Both the position numbers and the translations under genes were made by a program. The notes beneath the pieces were generated by a model. That model ran no database searches, had not been told where the DNA came from, and was given only the letters and a program-made list of their open reading frames with translations. This document shows, one piece after another, positions 8,084-15,640 of a stretch of DNA of 21,177 bases (the first letter of the stretch is position 1; the number at the start of each line of letters is the position of its first letter). Origin of the DNA: an uncultured Dialister sp. (GTDB lineage Bacteria; Bacillota; Negativicutes; Veillonellales; Dialisteraceae); contig CAKQBK010000046.1 in the NCBI GenBank assembly GCA_934216155.1, forward strand, positions 1-21,177, in the 5' to 3' direction.

Positions 8084-8365
8084 TTAAGTCCATTCTCGTG
8101 ATAGGTCTTTCCAATGTGGATTTTTAGATGAAATAAGATCTGTTTTCTTTTTACGACTCCATTTCTTCAATTGTTTTTCTCTCTGTATTGCTTCCTCTAT
8201 ATGAGGATATACCTCCACATACATGAGCTCATGAATATGAAACGTCTTTGTGAAACCATCTACCAGTTCATTTTTGTGTTCATATAGCCGGCGAGGCAAA
8301 TTACTGGTCACTCCGATATATAACGTACTGCGACTGGCATTGGCCAGGATGTATACATATCCCAT
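8084..8365 (-). CDS. Small GIY-YIG family endonuclease
   Basis: The protein has 93 residues and is of the COG2827 / UPF0213 (YhbQ-like) type. GIY corresponds to V-Y-I near residues 4-6 and YIG to Y16-I17-G18. The catalytic arginine is R25 in N-L-P-R-R-L-Y-E-H, and the metal-binding glutamate is E63 in A-I-Q-R-E-K-Q-L-K-K-W. It consists of the nuclease domain alone, with no DNA-binding extension. The start ATG at 8365 has AAGGAG seven bases upstream. It is the only minus-strand gene in the window and lies between two blocks of mosaic repeats. Single-domain members are common and their in vivo targets are mostly unknown. All catalytic residues appear intact, so it is probably functional. A link to the repeats is inference only. 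Confidence 0.88.
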   Translation of the reverse strand: MGYVYILANASRSTLYIGVTSNLPRRLYEHKNELVDGFTKTFHIHELMYVEVYPHIEEAIQREKQLKKWSRKKKTDLISSKNPHWKDLSREWT

Positions 8366-8468
8366 AAAGAGACTCCTTTTTGTGAAATACAGAGTGTAGG
8401 ATTTGGTTACATTATAGAGAAATAGAAGGAAATTGGCTAGAGGGAAAATAATAACAAATGCGCGGTAG

Positions 8469-9225
8469 TATTTCTAAAGTCTCAAGCAGTATTTATCACC
8501 AACGTCATCCCGAGCCGGATGAGGCTGAAGGCCAAATCCGTGCCCTCGGATCTTTGTTGTATTCCGCAAGGCAGAATGAGAGAAAAGCGGAATGAAATGA
8601 GCCATAGCGTCTGGGGCGTACACATATGAGGCTAATGGACAAACGGAAGTCAGTTGGATGTAATACTAAACGAAAAGTCTCATTTCATACCATTAGGGAA
8701 ACAAAGAGTAGCAAGGAATAACACAAAGATTCTTCGACTACGCCCCATGGGCGGCTCAGAATGACGGGGAAGAGGTGAACAACGCTAGAGGAAAGAAAAG
8801 AACGCTAGTGTATGAGGCTAAAAGATAGGCGGTATCATTGTATGAGTTTTACCCGTTCAGTTTGTTCACCTGCTTCCTGTAGCGTTCTTTTTTATTACTA
8901 GCCTTTCTTGGTACTTTCGTCATTTCGACCAACGTGGAGAAATCTTTGTGTTATTCCTTATACCACTTTGTTTTGATTATGGTATGAAATGAGCCTTATT
9001 GTTGAGAATTACATCAAATGATAATATTTCACTCAGAGAGTGTCAAACAGATAAGCAGAGTCAATAGAAGGCATCCTAAAACGGCAAGTCTCATTTCATT
9101 GCATAAGAGAAACAAGGAGTAACTACACATAACACAAAGTCCCTCGACTACGCTTGGGGTGACGAAGAGAAACAACGCTAGAAGGGAAGAAAAGAACGGT
9201 AGAAAACGAGGCTAATGACAGGTAT
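8469..9225. repeat. Mosaic of MITE-like intergenic repeats, right block
   Basis: Modules are in the order b (8469-8617), a (8607-8830), c (about 8815-8990), then a diverged palindrome half d (about 9000-9225) with AAGTCTCATTTCAT and CCCTCGACTACGC. No gene is supported in this stretch. Confidence 0.7.
8607..8830. repeat. Repeat module a, copy 2
   Basis: This is a near-identical direct repeat of 7438-7660, about 1.17 kb away. Recombination between the two copies would delete the GIY-YIG gene. Confidence 0.8.
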
Positions 9226-9422
9226 TTCCCATTTGTTATAAAAATCATTTATAGTATACACAAGAAACTATCACGTATATGCAAATATTAAAATTGACGG
9301 TTGGTCATAAAATCGCTAACTATCGAATGAAATCATACATTACATTAGAAAAATCATGATTGAAAGCACTGATTATTATAGGAAAATGATAAAACATAGA
9401 CCTAAGTATAGTGCATAAAACC
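9226..9422. other. A+T-rich spacer upstream of ompM copy 1
   Basis: About 200 bases of A+T-rich sequence with no gene, hairpin terminator or repeat that I can recognise. It may hold upstream promoter elements of the first ompM gene. Confidence 0.5.
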
Positions 9423-9451
9423 TTGCTTTTATCGAGAAATTATGGTACTTT
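9423..9451 (+). promoter_or_regulatory. Promoter candidate for ompM copy 1
   Basis: TTGCTT (9423-9428), a 17-base spacer, and TACTTT (9446-9451) preceded by TGG as an extended -10. The leader to ATG 9607 would be about 150 bases and contains the shared ompM leader motif. Confidence 0.45.
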
Positions 9452-9517
9452 ATACCTAGACATGAGTACAAGTCTCTATACTCATGGGAGCAAAGAAAGC
9501 AGAAAAGAAAACATGCA

Positions 9518-9536
9518 GAGGAAACACGGTCACTCG
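9518..9536 (+). promoter_or_regulatory. Shared ompM leader motif, copy 1
   Basis: GAGGAAACACGGTCACTCG ends 70 bases before the start codon. The same 19 bases precede all four ompM genes (11916, 13922, 15552) while surrounding leader sequence differs, which points to selection on the motif. Confidence 0.75.
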
Positions 9537-9606
9537 AGCGAGGCAATCTTGGAAGCGGACTTTGGAAAAGAAGAGACTGTATATTTTTCTAAAGGAGCGA
9601 TTTATT

Positions 9607-10953
9607 ATGAAAAAAATCCTCGCACTGGCTGCTGTAGCAGCACTCACCGCTGGCGTGTCCGCTTACGCAGCAAATCCATTCTCTGATGTATCCACCGATG
9701 ACTGGGCTTACCAGGCAGTAGCTGACCTGTCCGATCAGGGCGTAGTAGAAGGCTACCCGGACGGCACCTTCAAAGGCGAAAGAAACATGACCAGATATGA
9801 ACTGGCTCAGATCATCGCTCGCCTCATGGCTAAAGAAGACCAGCTGAACGCTGAACAGCAGGCTACTCTCGACAAACTGGCTGGCGAATATGCAGACGAA
9901 CTGGCAAACCTGGGCGTTCGCGTTTCCAACCTGGAAAAGAAAGTCGGCAACATCTCTTGGAACGGAGACGCTCGTATGCGTTATACCGCTTCTTCCAAGA
10001 AAGATGCGAAAGATATTTATGATGGCCGTATTCGCTTGAACGTAAAAGGCCAGGTTAACGACGCAACCTACGTACAGGGACAGTTCGTTAACAACATGAA
10101 CTTCAAAGATGAAGCTTCTTCCAATACCACCATGGCTCAGATCTACGTAAACCATAACTTCAACAAGAACGTCGCAGTACGTCTGGGCCGTCAGCCGATC
10201 GTGTTCGGTGATCAGGGGGGCTGGCTGTACAATGGCCTCGAAGGCTACGATGGTGCACAGGCTTCCTACAACAATGGTAAACTGGCTCTGACCACTGGCT
10301 TTGGTCAGCTGAATGCTTCTGAACTCGCAACCCTGAACATTAAGAAGGGCGATAAATACGATGGCGATGTCGCTGATGCTGATGCTACTCTCTATGGTGT
10401 AAAATCCACTGATATGTTCTTTGCTAAAGGTGCTTATGACTTTGGCTTTGCTAAACTTGGCGCTGATTACATTAAATTCCAGGGGGATGCAGATTCCTCT
10501 GATCACTATGTTGCAGGTCAGGAAATCTATGGTGTAAACCTGACCATTCCGGTTCAGAATTTCAACTTATTTGGTGATTATTACAAGAATACCACCATTG
10601 GCGATTATGATACTGCTTGGAACGCTGGTCTCTCCTATGGCAAGGCTGACTGGAAGAAAGCTGGCACCTGGGATCTGTCCGTTGCTTACAATGATGTAGA
10701 CGCTGGTGTTTACTTCGGTGGCGGCACTTGGCACAATGATATGCTTAAGAACTTCGCTAATGCAAGCTATGATAAGACCAACAAAGAATGGACTATTGCA
10801 GGTGCAACCAACCTGACATTCTGGACTGCTATCGCTAATGTAACCCTCCAGAAGAATGTACAGCTCCATGCTGAATATGCATTCGCAGCTGACGCTGAAA
10901 ATGCAGCAGATCCGGATGATTCCTGGACTGTTTCCCTGAACTACAAGTTCTAA
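9607..10953 (+). CDS. ompM: OmpM-type SLH-domain outer-membrane porin, copy 1
   Basis: The protein has 448 residues. A signal peptide (1-21) ends at A-Y-A before A-N-P-F. One SLH domain (about 23-75; F-S-D-V, G-Y-P-D-G-T-F-K, T-R-Y-E-L-A) is followed by a coiled coil (about 77-114) and then a porin-like beta-barrel ending T-V-S-L-N-Y-K-F with terminal F. In Negativicutes the SLH domain binds peptidoglycan carrying polyamines, and the barrel sits in the outer membrane, so the protein is both tether and channel. The start ATG 9607 has AAGGAGCG nine bases before it; the longer frame from 9484 crosses the leader motif and lacks the signal. The first 350 bases are nearly identical to copies 3 and 4, while the barrel is largely its own. 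The strong codon bias fits an abundant protein. Confidence 0.94.
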   Translation: MKKILALAAVAALTAGVSAYAANPFSDVSTDDWAYQAVADLSDQGVVEGYPDGTFKGERNMTRYELAQIIARLMAKEDQLNAEQQATLDKLAGEYADELANLGVRVSNLEKKVGNISWNGDARMRYTASSKKDAKDIYDGRIRLNVKGQVNDATYVQGQFVNNMNFKDEASSNTTMAQIYVNHNFNKNVAVRLGRQPIVFGDQGGWLYNGLEGYDGAQASYNNGKLALTTGFGQLNASELATLNIKKGDKYDGDVADADATLYGVKSTDMFFAKGAYDFGFAKLGADYIKFQGDADSSDHYVAGQEIYGVNLTIPVQNFNLFGDYYKNTTIGDYDTAWNAGLSYGKADWKKAGTWDLSVAYNDVDAGVYFGGGTWHNDMLKNFANASYDKTNKEWTIAGATNLTFWTAIANVTLQKNVQLHAEYAFAADAENAADPDDSWTVSLNYKF

Positions 10954-11026
10954 TTTATAGAATAGTAGGCAGTAAGTGGTTTGCAGTAGGCGGTGTTGCC
11001 TGCTGGAATCCATACACAAATAAAAG

Positions 11027-11056
11027 AGGAGATCTCGAAAGAGGTCTCCTTTTTTT
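11027..11056 (+). terminator. Terminator of ompM copy 1
   Basis: The stem AGGAGATCTC / GAGGTCTCCT with a GAAA tetraloop is followed by a T-run. The same hairpin follows ompM copies 2 and 3. Confidence 0.92.
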
Positions 11057-11057
11057 G

Positions 11058-11790
11058 TTGATTATTGGTTTAAGCTCCGGGTTCTTTTGTGTTAACTCGA
11101 CTTGGAGAAAATCTCATTGGTTTGTGGTTTACGTTCCGTGTTCATTATTTGGAAACAGCATGGCTAGAAAGTGGCATTGGTTTAAAGTTTAAATTTCACG
11201 CGTCAAACCCTAAAACAATTTCATCTTTCAATTCTTTAAATTTCCACATAATGAACTCGGCCGGTAAACCTTAAACCAATGCCACTTTCAAATCATAGGA
11301 TTCTTCAATAAAGAACTCGGAAAGTAAACCTTAAACCAATTCCCTCTTTATTCTCGGCTGATTGTCGCAAAAGCACTCGGATAGCAAACCTCAAACCAAT
11401 TCCCTCTTATTTCTCAGCTGATTGCCACAAAGGAACCCGGAAAGTAAACCTCAAACCTGCTCCCTCTTTATTCTCGGCTGATTGTCGCAAAAGCACTCGG
11501 ATAGCAAACCCCAAACAAATTTCCTTTTTATTCTCGGCTGATTGTCGCAAAAGCACTCGGATAGCAAACCCCAAACAAATTTCCTCTTTATTCTCGGCTG
11601 ATTGTCGCAAAAGCACTCGGATAGCAAACCTCAAACCAATTCCCTCTTATTTCTCAGCTGATTGCCACAAAGGAACCCGGAAAGTAAACCTCAAACCTGC
11701 TCCCTCTTTCTTCTCGGCGAATTGTCTCAACAGTACTCGGCAGGTAAACCAACAACCAACAACCAACAACCAACAACTAGTAACCAATTA
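11058..11790. repeat. 60-bp repeat array with opposing arms, array 1
   Basis: Nine units of exactly 60 bases (11221-11760) end in ...AAACC(T/C)CAAACCAAT-like sequence. They fall into types: most carry CTCGGCTGATTGTCGCAAAA, while two (11401, 11641) carry CTCAGCTGATTGCCACAAAG. Before them, 11066-11200 holds about three units of the same repeat in the opposite orientation, starting ATTGGTTT. The array ends in several AACCAAC heptamers. There are no spacers between units, so it is not a CRISPR. A reading frame on the minus strand is a by-product of the 60-base period. No gene is seen in 11058-11835. Confidence 0.88.
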
Positions 11791-11835
11791 TTAGCAAAAT
11801 AAATCATATCATTACAAATTAATAATAAATATATA

Positions 11836-11865
11836 TTGAAAATTAATATCAAAGTATGATATATT
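11836..11865 (+). promoter_or_regulatory. Promoter candidate for ompM copy 2
   Basis: TTGAAA (11836-11841), an 18-base spacer and TATATT (11860-11865) with TG-A before it as an extended -10. It lies 145 bases before the start codon. Confidence 0.55.
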
Positions 11866-11915
11866 AGTTAAGACGTAAAAGTCCCATGCGTTTTATGAGA
11901 AGGAAAAGAGTAGCA

Positions 11916-11934
11916 GAGGAAACACGGTCACTCG
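11916..11934 (+). promoter_or_regulatory. Shared ompM leader motif, copy 2
   Basis: Identical 19-base motif to 9518-9536, 75 bases before ATG 12010 and downstream of the promoter candidate, so it is expected to be transcribed. Confidence 0.75.
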
Positions 11935-12009
11935 AGCGAAGAATTTTCAGACTCATAAGGAAGGGCATTTCCATTCTTTTTATTTTTTTCAAAAAGGAGA
12001 AAACCTATT

Positions 12010-13278
12010 ATGAAAAAAATTCTCGCACTGGCTGCTGTCGCAGCACTGACCGCTGGCGTATCCGCTTACGCAGCAAATCCATTTTCTGATGTATCCACCG
12101 ATGACTGGGCTTACCAGGCAGTAGTTGACCTGTCTGAACAGGGTATCGTAGAAGGATATCCGGATGGCATGTTCAAAGGCGAAAAGAACATGACCCGTTT
12201 CGAACTGGCTCAGATCGTAGCACGCCTCATGGCTAAAGAAGACCAGGTTAATGCAGAACAGCAGGCTACCATTGATAAACTGGCTGGCGAATACGCTGAC
12301 GAACTGGCAAACCTGGGCGTTCGCGTTTCCAACCTAGAAAAGAAAGTCGGCAATATCTCCTGGTCCGGAAATGCTCGTATGCGTTATCAGACAAAAGATA
12401 ATACACATAATGCTAATCCTGCAAAAGCAGCTGAATCTTGGAATGGACGTGTACGTATTAACGTAAAAGGCCAGGTTAACGAAGATACCGCTGTTAATGG
12501 ACGTTTTTTAGCTAATATGAATTTTAAAGATGGCAGTGACGCTGATGTTTTAATGGACCGTCTGTATGTGGACCATAAATTTAGCGATCTTGCTTCTGCA
12601 AAACTTGGTCGATATGAAGTAGATGCTGGTGGATATGGTGCTTGGCTGATTAGTGCAACCTTCCAGGGGGCTGAAGCAGACTTCAATCTCAGCAAAGATG
12701 TAGCACTGGGGGTTGGTTATGGTCGCTTTAGTAGCCATGATATTATCGGTGGTGCTGATGAACACTATGATGAGGCAGAATTCCTCTATGCACAGGCTAA
12801 AGCTGATTTGAAAGTAGCTAAACTGGGTGTTGACTATTTCAAAGTTGGTGGCGATGACGTAGTTCCGCTTGGCAGCACAAATGGCAAATATGAAGTCATT
12901 GGCGCTAACGTTGTTGTTCCAGTCAAAGATTTCCGCGTAACAGGTGATTACTATGTCAATACAGCTGTAAATGGAGATCCACAGGTTTGGGCAGCAGGTG
13001 TTGGCTATGGTGCGATGAACTATAAGAAACCAGGCTCTTGGAACTTGGATTTGGCTTACTTTGATGTAGAAAAGGGGGTAGCTCCGTCTAACCTTAGCGG
13101 ATGGCAGTTAGAAAATGGCTCTTTCCTGCAGAAAGATGGTAGTTTCTGGTTTGCAATGGGTGATGTAGTTCTCCAGAAGAATGTTTCTCTCCATGCCGAA
13201 TATGGATTTGCTCAGGATGCAGATGATAATAACGATTCTGAAGATTCCTGGACTGTATCCCTGAACTACAAGTTCTAA
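12010..13278 (+). CDS. ompM: OmpM-type SLH-domain outer-membrane porin, copy 2
   Basis: The protein has 422 residues with the same order as copy 1: signal peptide, SLH domain, coiled coil (E-D-Q-V-N-A-E-Q-Q) and barrel ending V-S-L-N-Y-K-F. The SLH region is the most diverged of the four, with D-L-S-E-Q-G-I-V, G-M-F-K-G-E-K-N and T-R-F-E-L-A-Q-I-V-A in place of the forms shared by the others, yet it should still bind the wall. The ribosome-binding site is AAGGAG at 11994-11999. Codons in the barrel are more A/T-ending than in the N-terminal part, hinting that the two halves have different histories. It has its own promoter and terminator, and is followed by a copy of the 60-bp array. Confidence 0.94.
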   Translation: MKKILALAAVAALTAGVSAYAANPFSDVSTDDWAYQAVVDLSEQGIVEGYPDGMFKGEKNMTRFELAQIVARLMAKEDQVNAEQQATIDKLAGEYADELANLGVRVSNLEKKVGNISWSGNARMRYQTKDNTHNANPAKAAESWNGRVRINVKGQVNEDTAVNGRFLANMNFKDGSDADVLMDRLYVDHKFSDLASAKLGRYEVDAGGYGAWLISATFQGAEADFNLSKDVALGVGYGRFSSHDIIGGADEHYDEAEFLYAQAKADLKVAKLGVDYFKVGGDDVVPLGSTNGKYEVIGANVVVPVKDFRVTGDYYVNTAVNGDPQVWAAGVGYGAMNYKKPGSWNLDLAYFDVEKGVAPSNLSGWQLENGSFLQKDGSFWFAMGDVVLQKNVSLHAEYGFAQDADDNNDSEDSWTVSLNYKF

Positions 13279-13318
13279 TTGATAGGCAGTACTTGCAAAG
13301 ACAATGACATATAAAAAG

Positions 13319-13348
13319 AGGAGATCTCGAAAGGGGTCTCCTTTTTTT
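13319..13348 (+). terminator. Terminator of ompM copy 2
   Basis: The stem AGGAGATCTC / GGGGTCTCCT with a GAAA loop and T-run differs from the copy-1 terminator by one base in the right arm. Confidence 0.92.
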
Positions 13349-13790
13349 GTTGATTATTGGTTTAAGCTCCGGGTTCTTTTGCGTTAACTCGACTTGGAGA
13401 AAATATCATTGGTTTGTGGTTTACGTTCCGTGTTCATTATTTGGAAACAGCATGGCTAGAAAGTGGCATTGGTTTAAAGTTTAAATTTCACGCGTCAAAC
13501 CCTAAAACAATTTCATCTTTCAATTCTTTAAATTTCCACATAATGAACTCGGCCGGTAAACCTTAAACCAATGCCACTTTCAAATCATAGGATTCTTCAA
13601 TAAAGAACTCGGAAAGTAAACCTTAAACCAATTCCCTCTTTATTCTCGGCTGATTGTCGCAAAAGCACTCGGATAGCAAACCCCAAACCCATTCCCTCTT
13701 TTCCCTCAGCTAGTTGTCTCAGTAGTACCCGGCACGTAAACCAACAACCACCAACTAACAACCAACAACCAGTAGAGAACCACCAACATT
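13349..13790. repeat. 60-bp repeat array with opposing arms, array 2
   Basis: This is a duplicate of array 1. From the terminator to about 13632 it is almost identical to 11027-11340, with only a handful of differences. The forward arm then holds four 60-base units (13513-13752) against nine in array 1, so the arrays differ by five units. It also ends in AACCAAC-type heptamers. No gene is seen here. Confidence 0.88.
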
Positions 13791-13836
13791 TTTAATACAA
13801 AAGAGACACATTAGAATATGACGAAATTATGATTTC

Positions 13837-13865
13837 TTCCTTGCCTTATACTATCTTTCTATAGT
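13837..13865 (+). promoter_or_regulatory. Promoter candidate for ompM copy 3
   Basis: TTCCTT, a 17-base spacer and TATAGT (13860-13865). This is the weakest of the four ompM promoter candidates; a TTGCCT overlaps the -35 region. It lies in an A+T-rich stretch about 180 bases before the start. Confidence 0.35.
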
Positions 13866-13921
13866 ATCCTAAAGTCAACATATCCTAGCCCGAGGTATGC
13901 GGGAGGAGAGAAGGTATGGCA

Positions 13922-13940
13922 GAGGAAACACGGTCACTCG
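13922..13940 (+). promoter_or_regulatory. Shared ompM leader motif, copy 3
   Basis: Identical 19-base motif, here 106 bases before ATG 14047, about 30 bases further away than in the other three. Confidence 0.75.
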
Positions 13941-14046
13941 CGCTAAGGATGATTTCTCCTTCAGAAAGGGCACTACTTTTATTTCTGGAAATGAAAATCA
14001 CCGATGGGGGATTTCCTTTCCATTCTTTCTAAAGGAGCGATTTATT

Positions 14047-15267
14047 ATGAAAAAAATCCTCGCACTGGCTGCTGTAGCAGCTCTTACCGCTGGCGTATCC
14101 GCATACGCAGCAAATCCATTCTCTGATGTATCCACCGATGACTGGGCTTACCAGGCCGTATCCGACCTGTCTGACCAGGGCGTGGTAGAAGGTTACCCGG
14201 ACGGCACCTTCAAAGGCGAAAGAAACATGACCAGATATGAACTGGCTCAGATCATCGCTCGTCTCATGGCTAAAGAAGACCAGCTGAACGCAGAACAGCA
14301 GGCAACCCTTGATAAACTGGCTGGCGAATACGCTGACGAACTGGCAAACCTGGGTGTTCGCGTTTCCAACCTGGAAAAGAAAGTCGGCAACATTTACTGG
14401 ACCGGCGATGCTAAGATGATGTATACCCAGAATGCTGAAAAAGCTGCTAAAGATACCTATAAAGGTCGTATTCGTCTGAACGTCAAAGGCCAGGTTAACG
14501 ATGACACCTACGTACAGGGCCGTGTCGTAACCAACATGTGGTTCAAAGATGCTGGTAAGAATGCAGATAATGATGGCAATACCACTATGGATCGTCTCTT
14601 CGTAAACCACAACTTTGGTGACAAGACTTCCGTTGTTCTTGGTCGTCAGAGCCTGACCGTATTTGGCGGACTCCAGTACGATGACGCTTTCGATGGTGCT
14701 AAACTGGCTTACAACGATGGCAAATTGGACGCTTACGCTGCTTTCGGTCAGCTGAATGCAGACTACAAAGATAAAGATGTAGCATTTGGCGGACTGGGCT
14801 ATGACTTCGGCGTAGCAAAACTGAATGCTGCTTACTTCAATTTCACTGGCAGCAAAGCAAAGTCTGAAATTGGCTTTGATAGCATCTGGGGCACCAATTT
14901 GGTTGTTCCAGTTCAGAACTTCAGCGTATTTGGCGAATATTGGGATTCCAATGCCGACAAAGCTGACAGTGCATGGCAGGCAGGCTTGGGCTACAACACC
15001 CTTGACCTGGCTAAACCAGGCAGCTTCGCTCTGAACGTAGCTTACAACAAAGTAGGCGATAATGCATACCTGGGTGGCACCACCTATGATGCATCTGATT
15101 TCTTTGGCAAGAATGTAGAAGGCAAAGATCTGAAATTCTGGAATGTTTTCGGTGATGTAGTTCTTCAGAAGAACGTAACCCTCCATGGCGAATACGCTTG
15201 GGATATTGACAATGCTGAAAACTGCGACGACAACGCTTGGACCCTGTCCCTGAACTACAATTTCTAA
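14047..15267 (+). CDS. ompM: OmpM-type SLH-domain outer-membrane porin, copy 3
   Basis: The protein has 406 residues, the shortest of the four. Signal peptide, SLH domain and coiled coil are essentially identical to copies 1 and 4; the sequence diverges after K-K-V-G-N-I. The barrel ends W-T-L-S-L-N-Y-N-F. The ribosome-binding site and start context (AAAGGAGCGATTTATTATG) match copy 1 exactly. The frame is open back to 13897, but that extension runs through the leader motif and would bury the signal peptide. Its role is outer-membrane tethering and passive transport, as for the others. Codon use stays biased throughout, so this copy looks native and well expressed. Confidence 0.94.
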   Translation: MKKILALAAVAALTAGVSAYAANPFSDVSTDDWAYQAVSDLSDQGVVEGYPDGTFKGERNMTRYELAQIIARLMAKEDQLNAEQQATLDKLAGEYADELANLGVRVSNLEKKVGNIYWTGDAKMMYTQNAEKAAKDTYKGRIRLNVKGQVNDDTYVQGRVVTNMWFKDAGKNADNDGNTTMDRLFVNHNFGDKTSVVLGRQSLTVFGGLQYDDAFDGAKLAYNDGKLDAYAAFGQLNADYKDKDVAFGGLGYDFGVAKLNAAYFNFTGSKAKSEIGFDSIWGTNLVVPVQNFSVFGEYWDSNADKADSAWQAGLGYNTLDLAKPGSFALNVAYNKVGDNAYLGGTTYDASDFFGKNVEGKDLKFWNVFGDVVLQKNVTLHGEYAWDIDNAENCDDNAWTLSLNYNF

Positions 15268-15293
15268 TTGGTGAATCATAATCACTGACAAAG

Positions 15294-15322
15294 AGGAGAT
15301 CTCGAAAGAGGTCTCCTTTTTT
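15294..15322 (+). terminator. Terminator of ompM copy 3
   Basis: AGGAGATCTC / GAGGTCTCCT hairpin with a GAAA loop and T-run, the same as after copy 1. No 60-bp array follows this one. Confidence 0.92.
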
Positions 15323-15323
15323 G

Positions 15324-15358
15324 TATGGTTAACAGTTAACGGTACACTGTTAACCATA
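15324..15358. repeat. Perfect inverted repeat downstream of ompM copy 3
   Basis: The 13-base arms TATGGTTAACAGT and ACTGTTAACCATA surround a 9-base loop. There is no T-run after it. The core GTTAAC recurs in the palindrome at 17644-17684. Confidence 0.7.
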
Positions 15359-15377
15359 AACCGTTAACTACCATAAT

Positions 15378-15396
15378 GATATTGAGAATAATTATC
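15378..15396. promoter_or_regulatory. Fur-box-like site upstream of ompM copy 4
   Basis: GATATTGAGAATAATTATC agrees at 16 of 19 positions with the Fur consensus GATAATGATAATCATTATC. It lies 66 bases upstream of the best -35 box of copy 4, which is far for simple repression, although a second promoter could overlap it (TTGAGA at 15382-15387). A candidate only, since A+T-rich sequence produces such matches by chance. Confidence 0.35.
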
Positions 15397-15462
15397 GTGA
15401 CATTAGATTATAGATAATACTAATGTATTTTTTTCTAATTACAAGAAAATGTAATTTTTAAT

Positions 15463-15491
15463 TTGTCAAGCTCTAATAAAAGTGGTATACT
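15463..15491 (+). promoter_or_regulatory. Promoter of ompM copy 4
   Basis: TTGTCA (15463-15468), a 17-base spacer and TATACT (15486-15491) with TGG before the -10. This is the best sigma-70-type promoter in the window. The leader of about 140 bases includes the shared motif. Confidence 0.7.
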
Positions 15492-15551
15492 ATGGAAGGT
15501 CAATTGAGAAGTCCTGTCAGTTGACTGGGGAAGAACGGGAAAGAAGAAACA

Positions 15552-15570
15552 GAGGAAACACGGTCACTCG
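15552..15570 (+). promoter_or_regulatory. Shared ompM leader motif, copy 4
   Basis: Identical 19-base motif, 70 bases before ATG 15641 and about 55 bases downstream of the expected transcription start, so it belongs to the untranslated leader. Confidence 0.75.
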
Positions 15571-15640
15571 AGTGGAATCTTTTTCGGAGGTCTCCTTATA
15601 CCAGGGCTAACAACTTTTATCTATCTAAGGAGCGATTATT

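Noticed and set aside
9484..9606. Longer starts for ompM copy 1 (and 13897-14046 for copy 3)
   Set aside because: They would place extra residues before an obvious signal peptide and run through the conserved leader motif. AAGGAGCG sits at the internal ATG.
11407..11634. Minus-strand frame encoding 20-residue repeats within the 60-bp array
   Set aside because: It exists only because 60 is a multiple of three. It has no ribosome-binding site and does not persist in array 2.
11221..11760. 60-bp array as a CRISPR
   Set aside because: Units are contiguous, without unique spacers, and the arms switch orientation. No cas genes are present.
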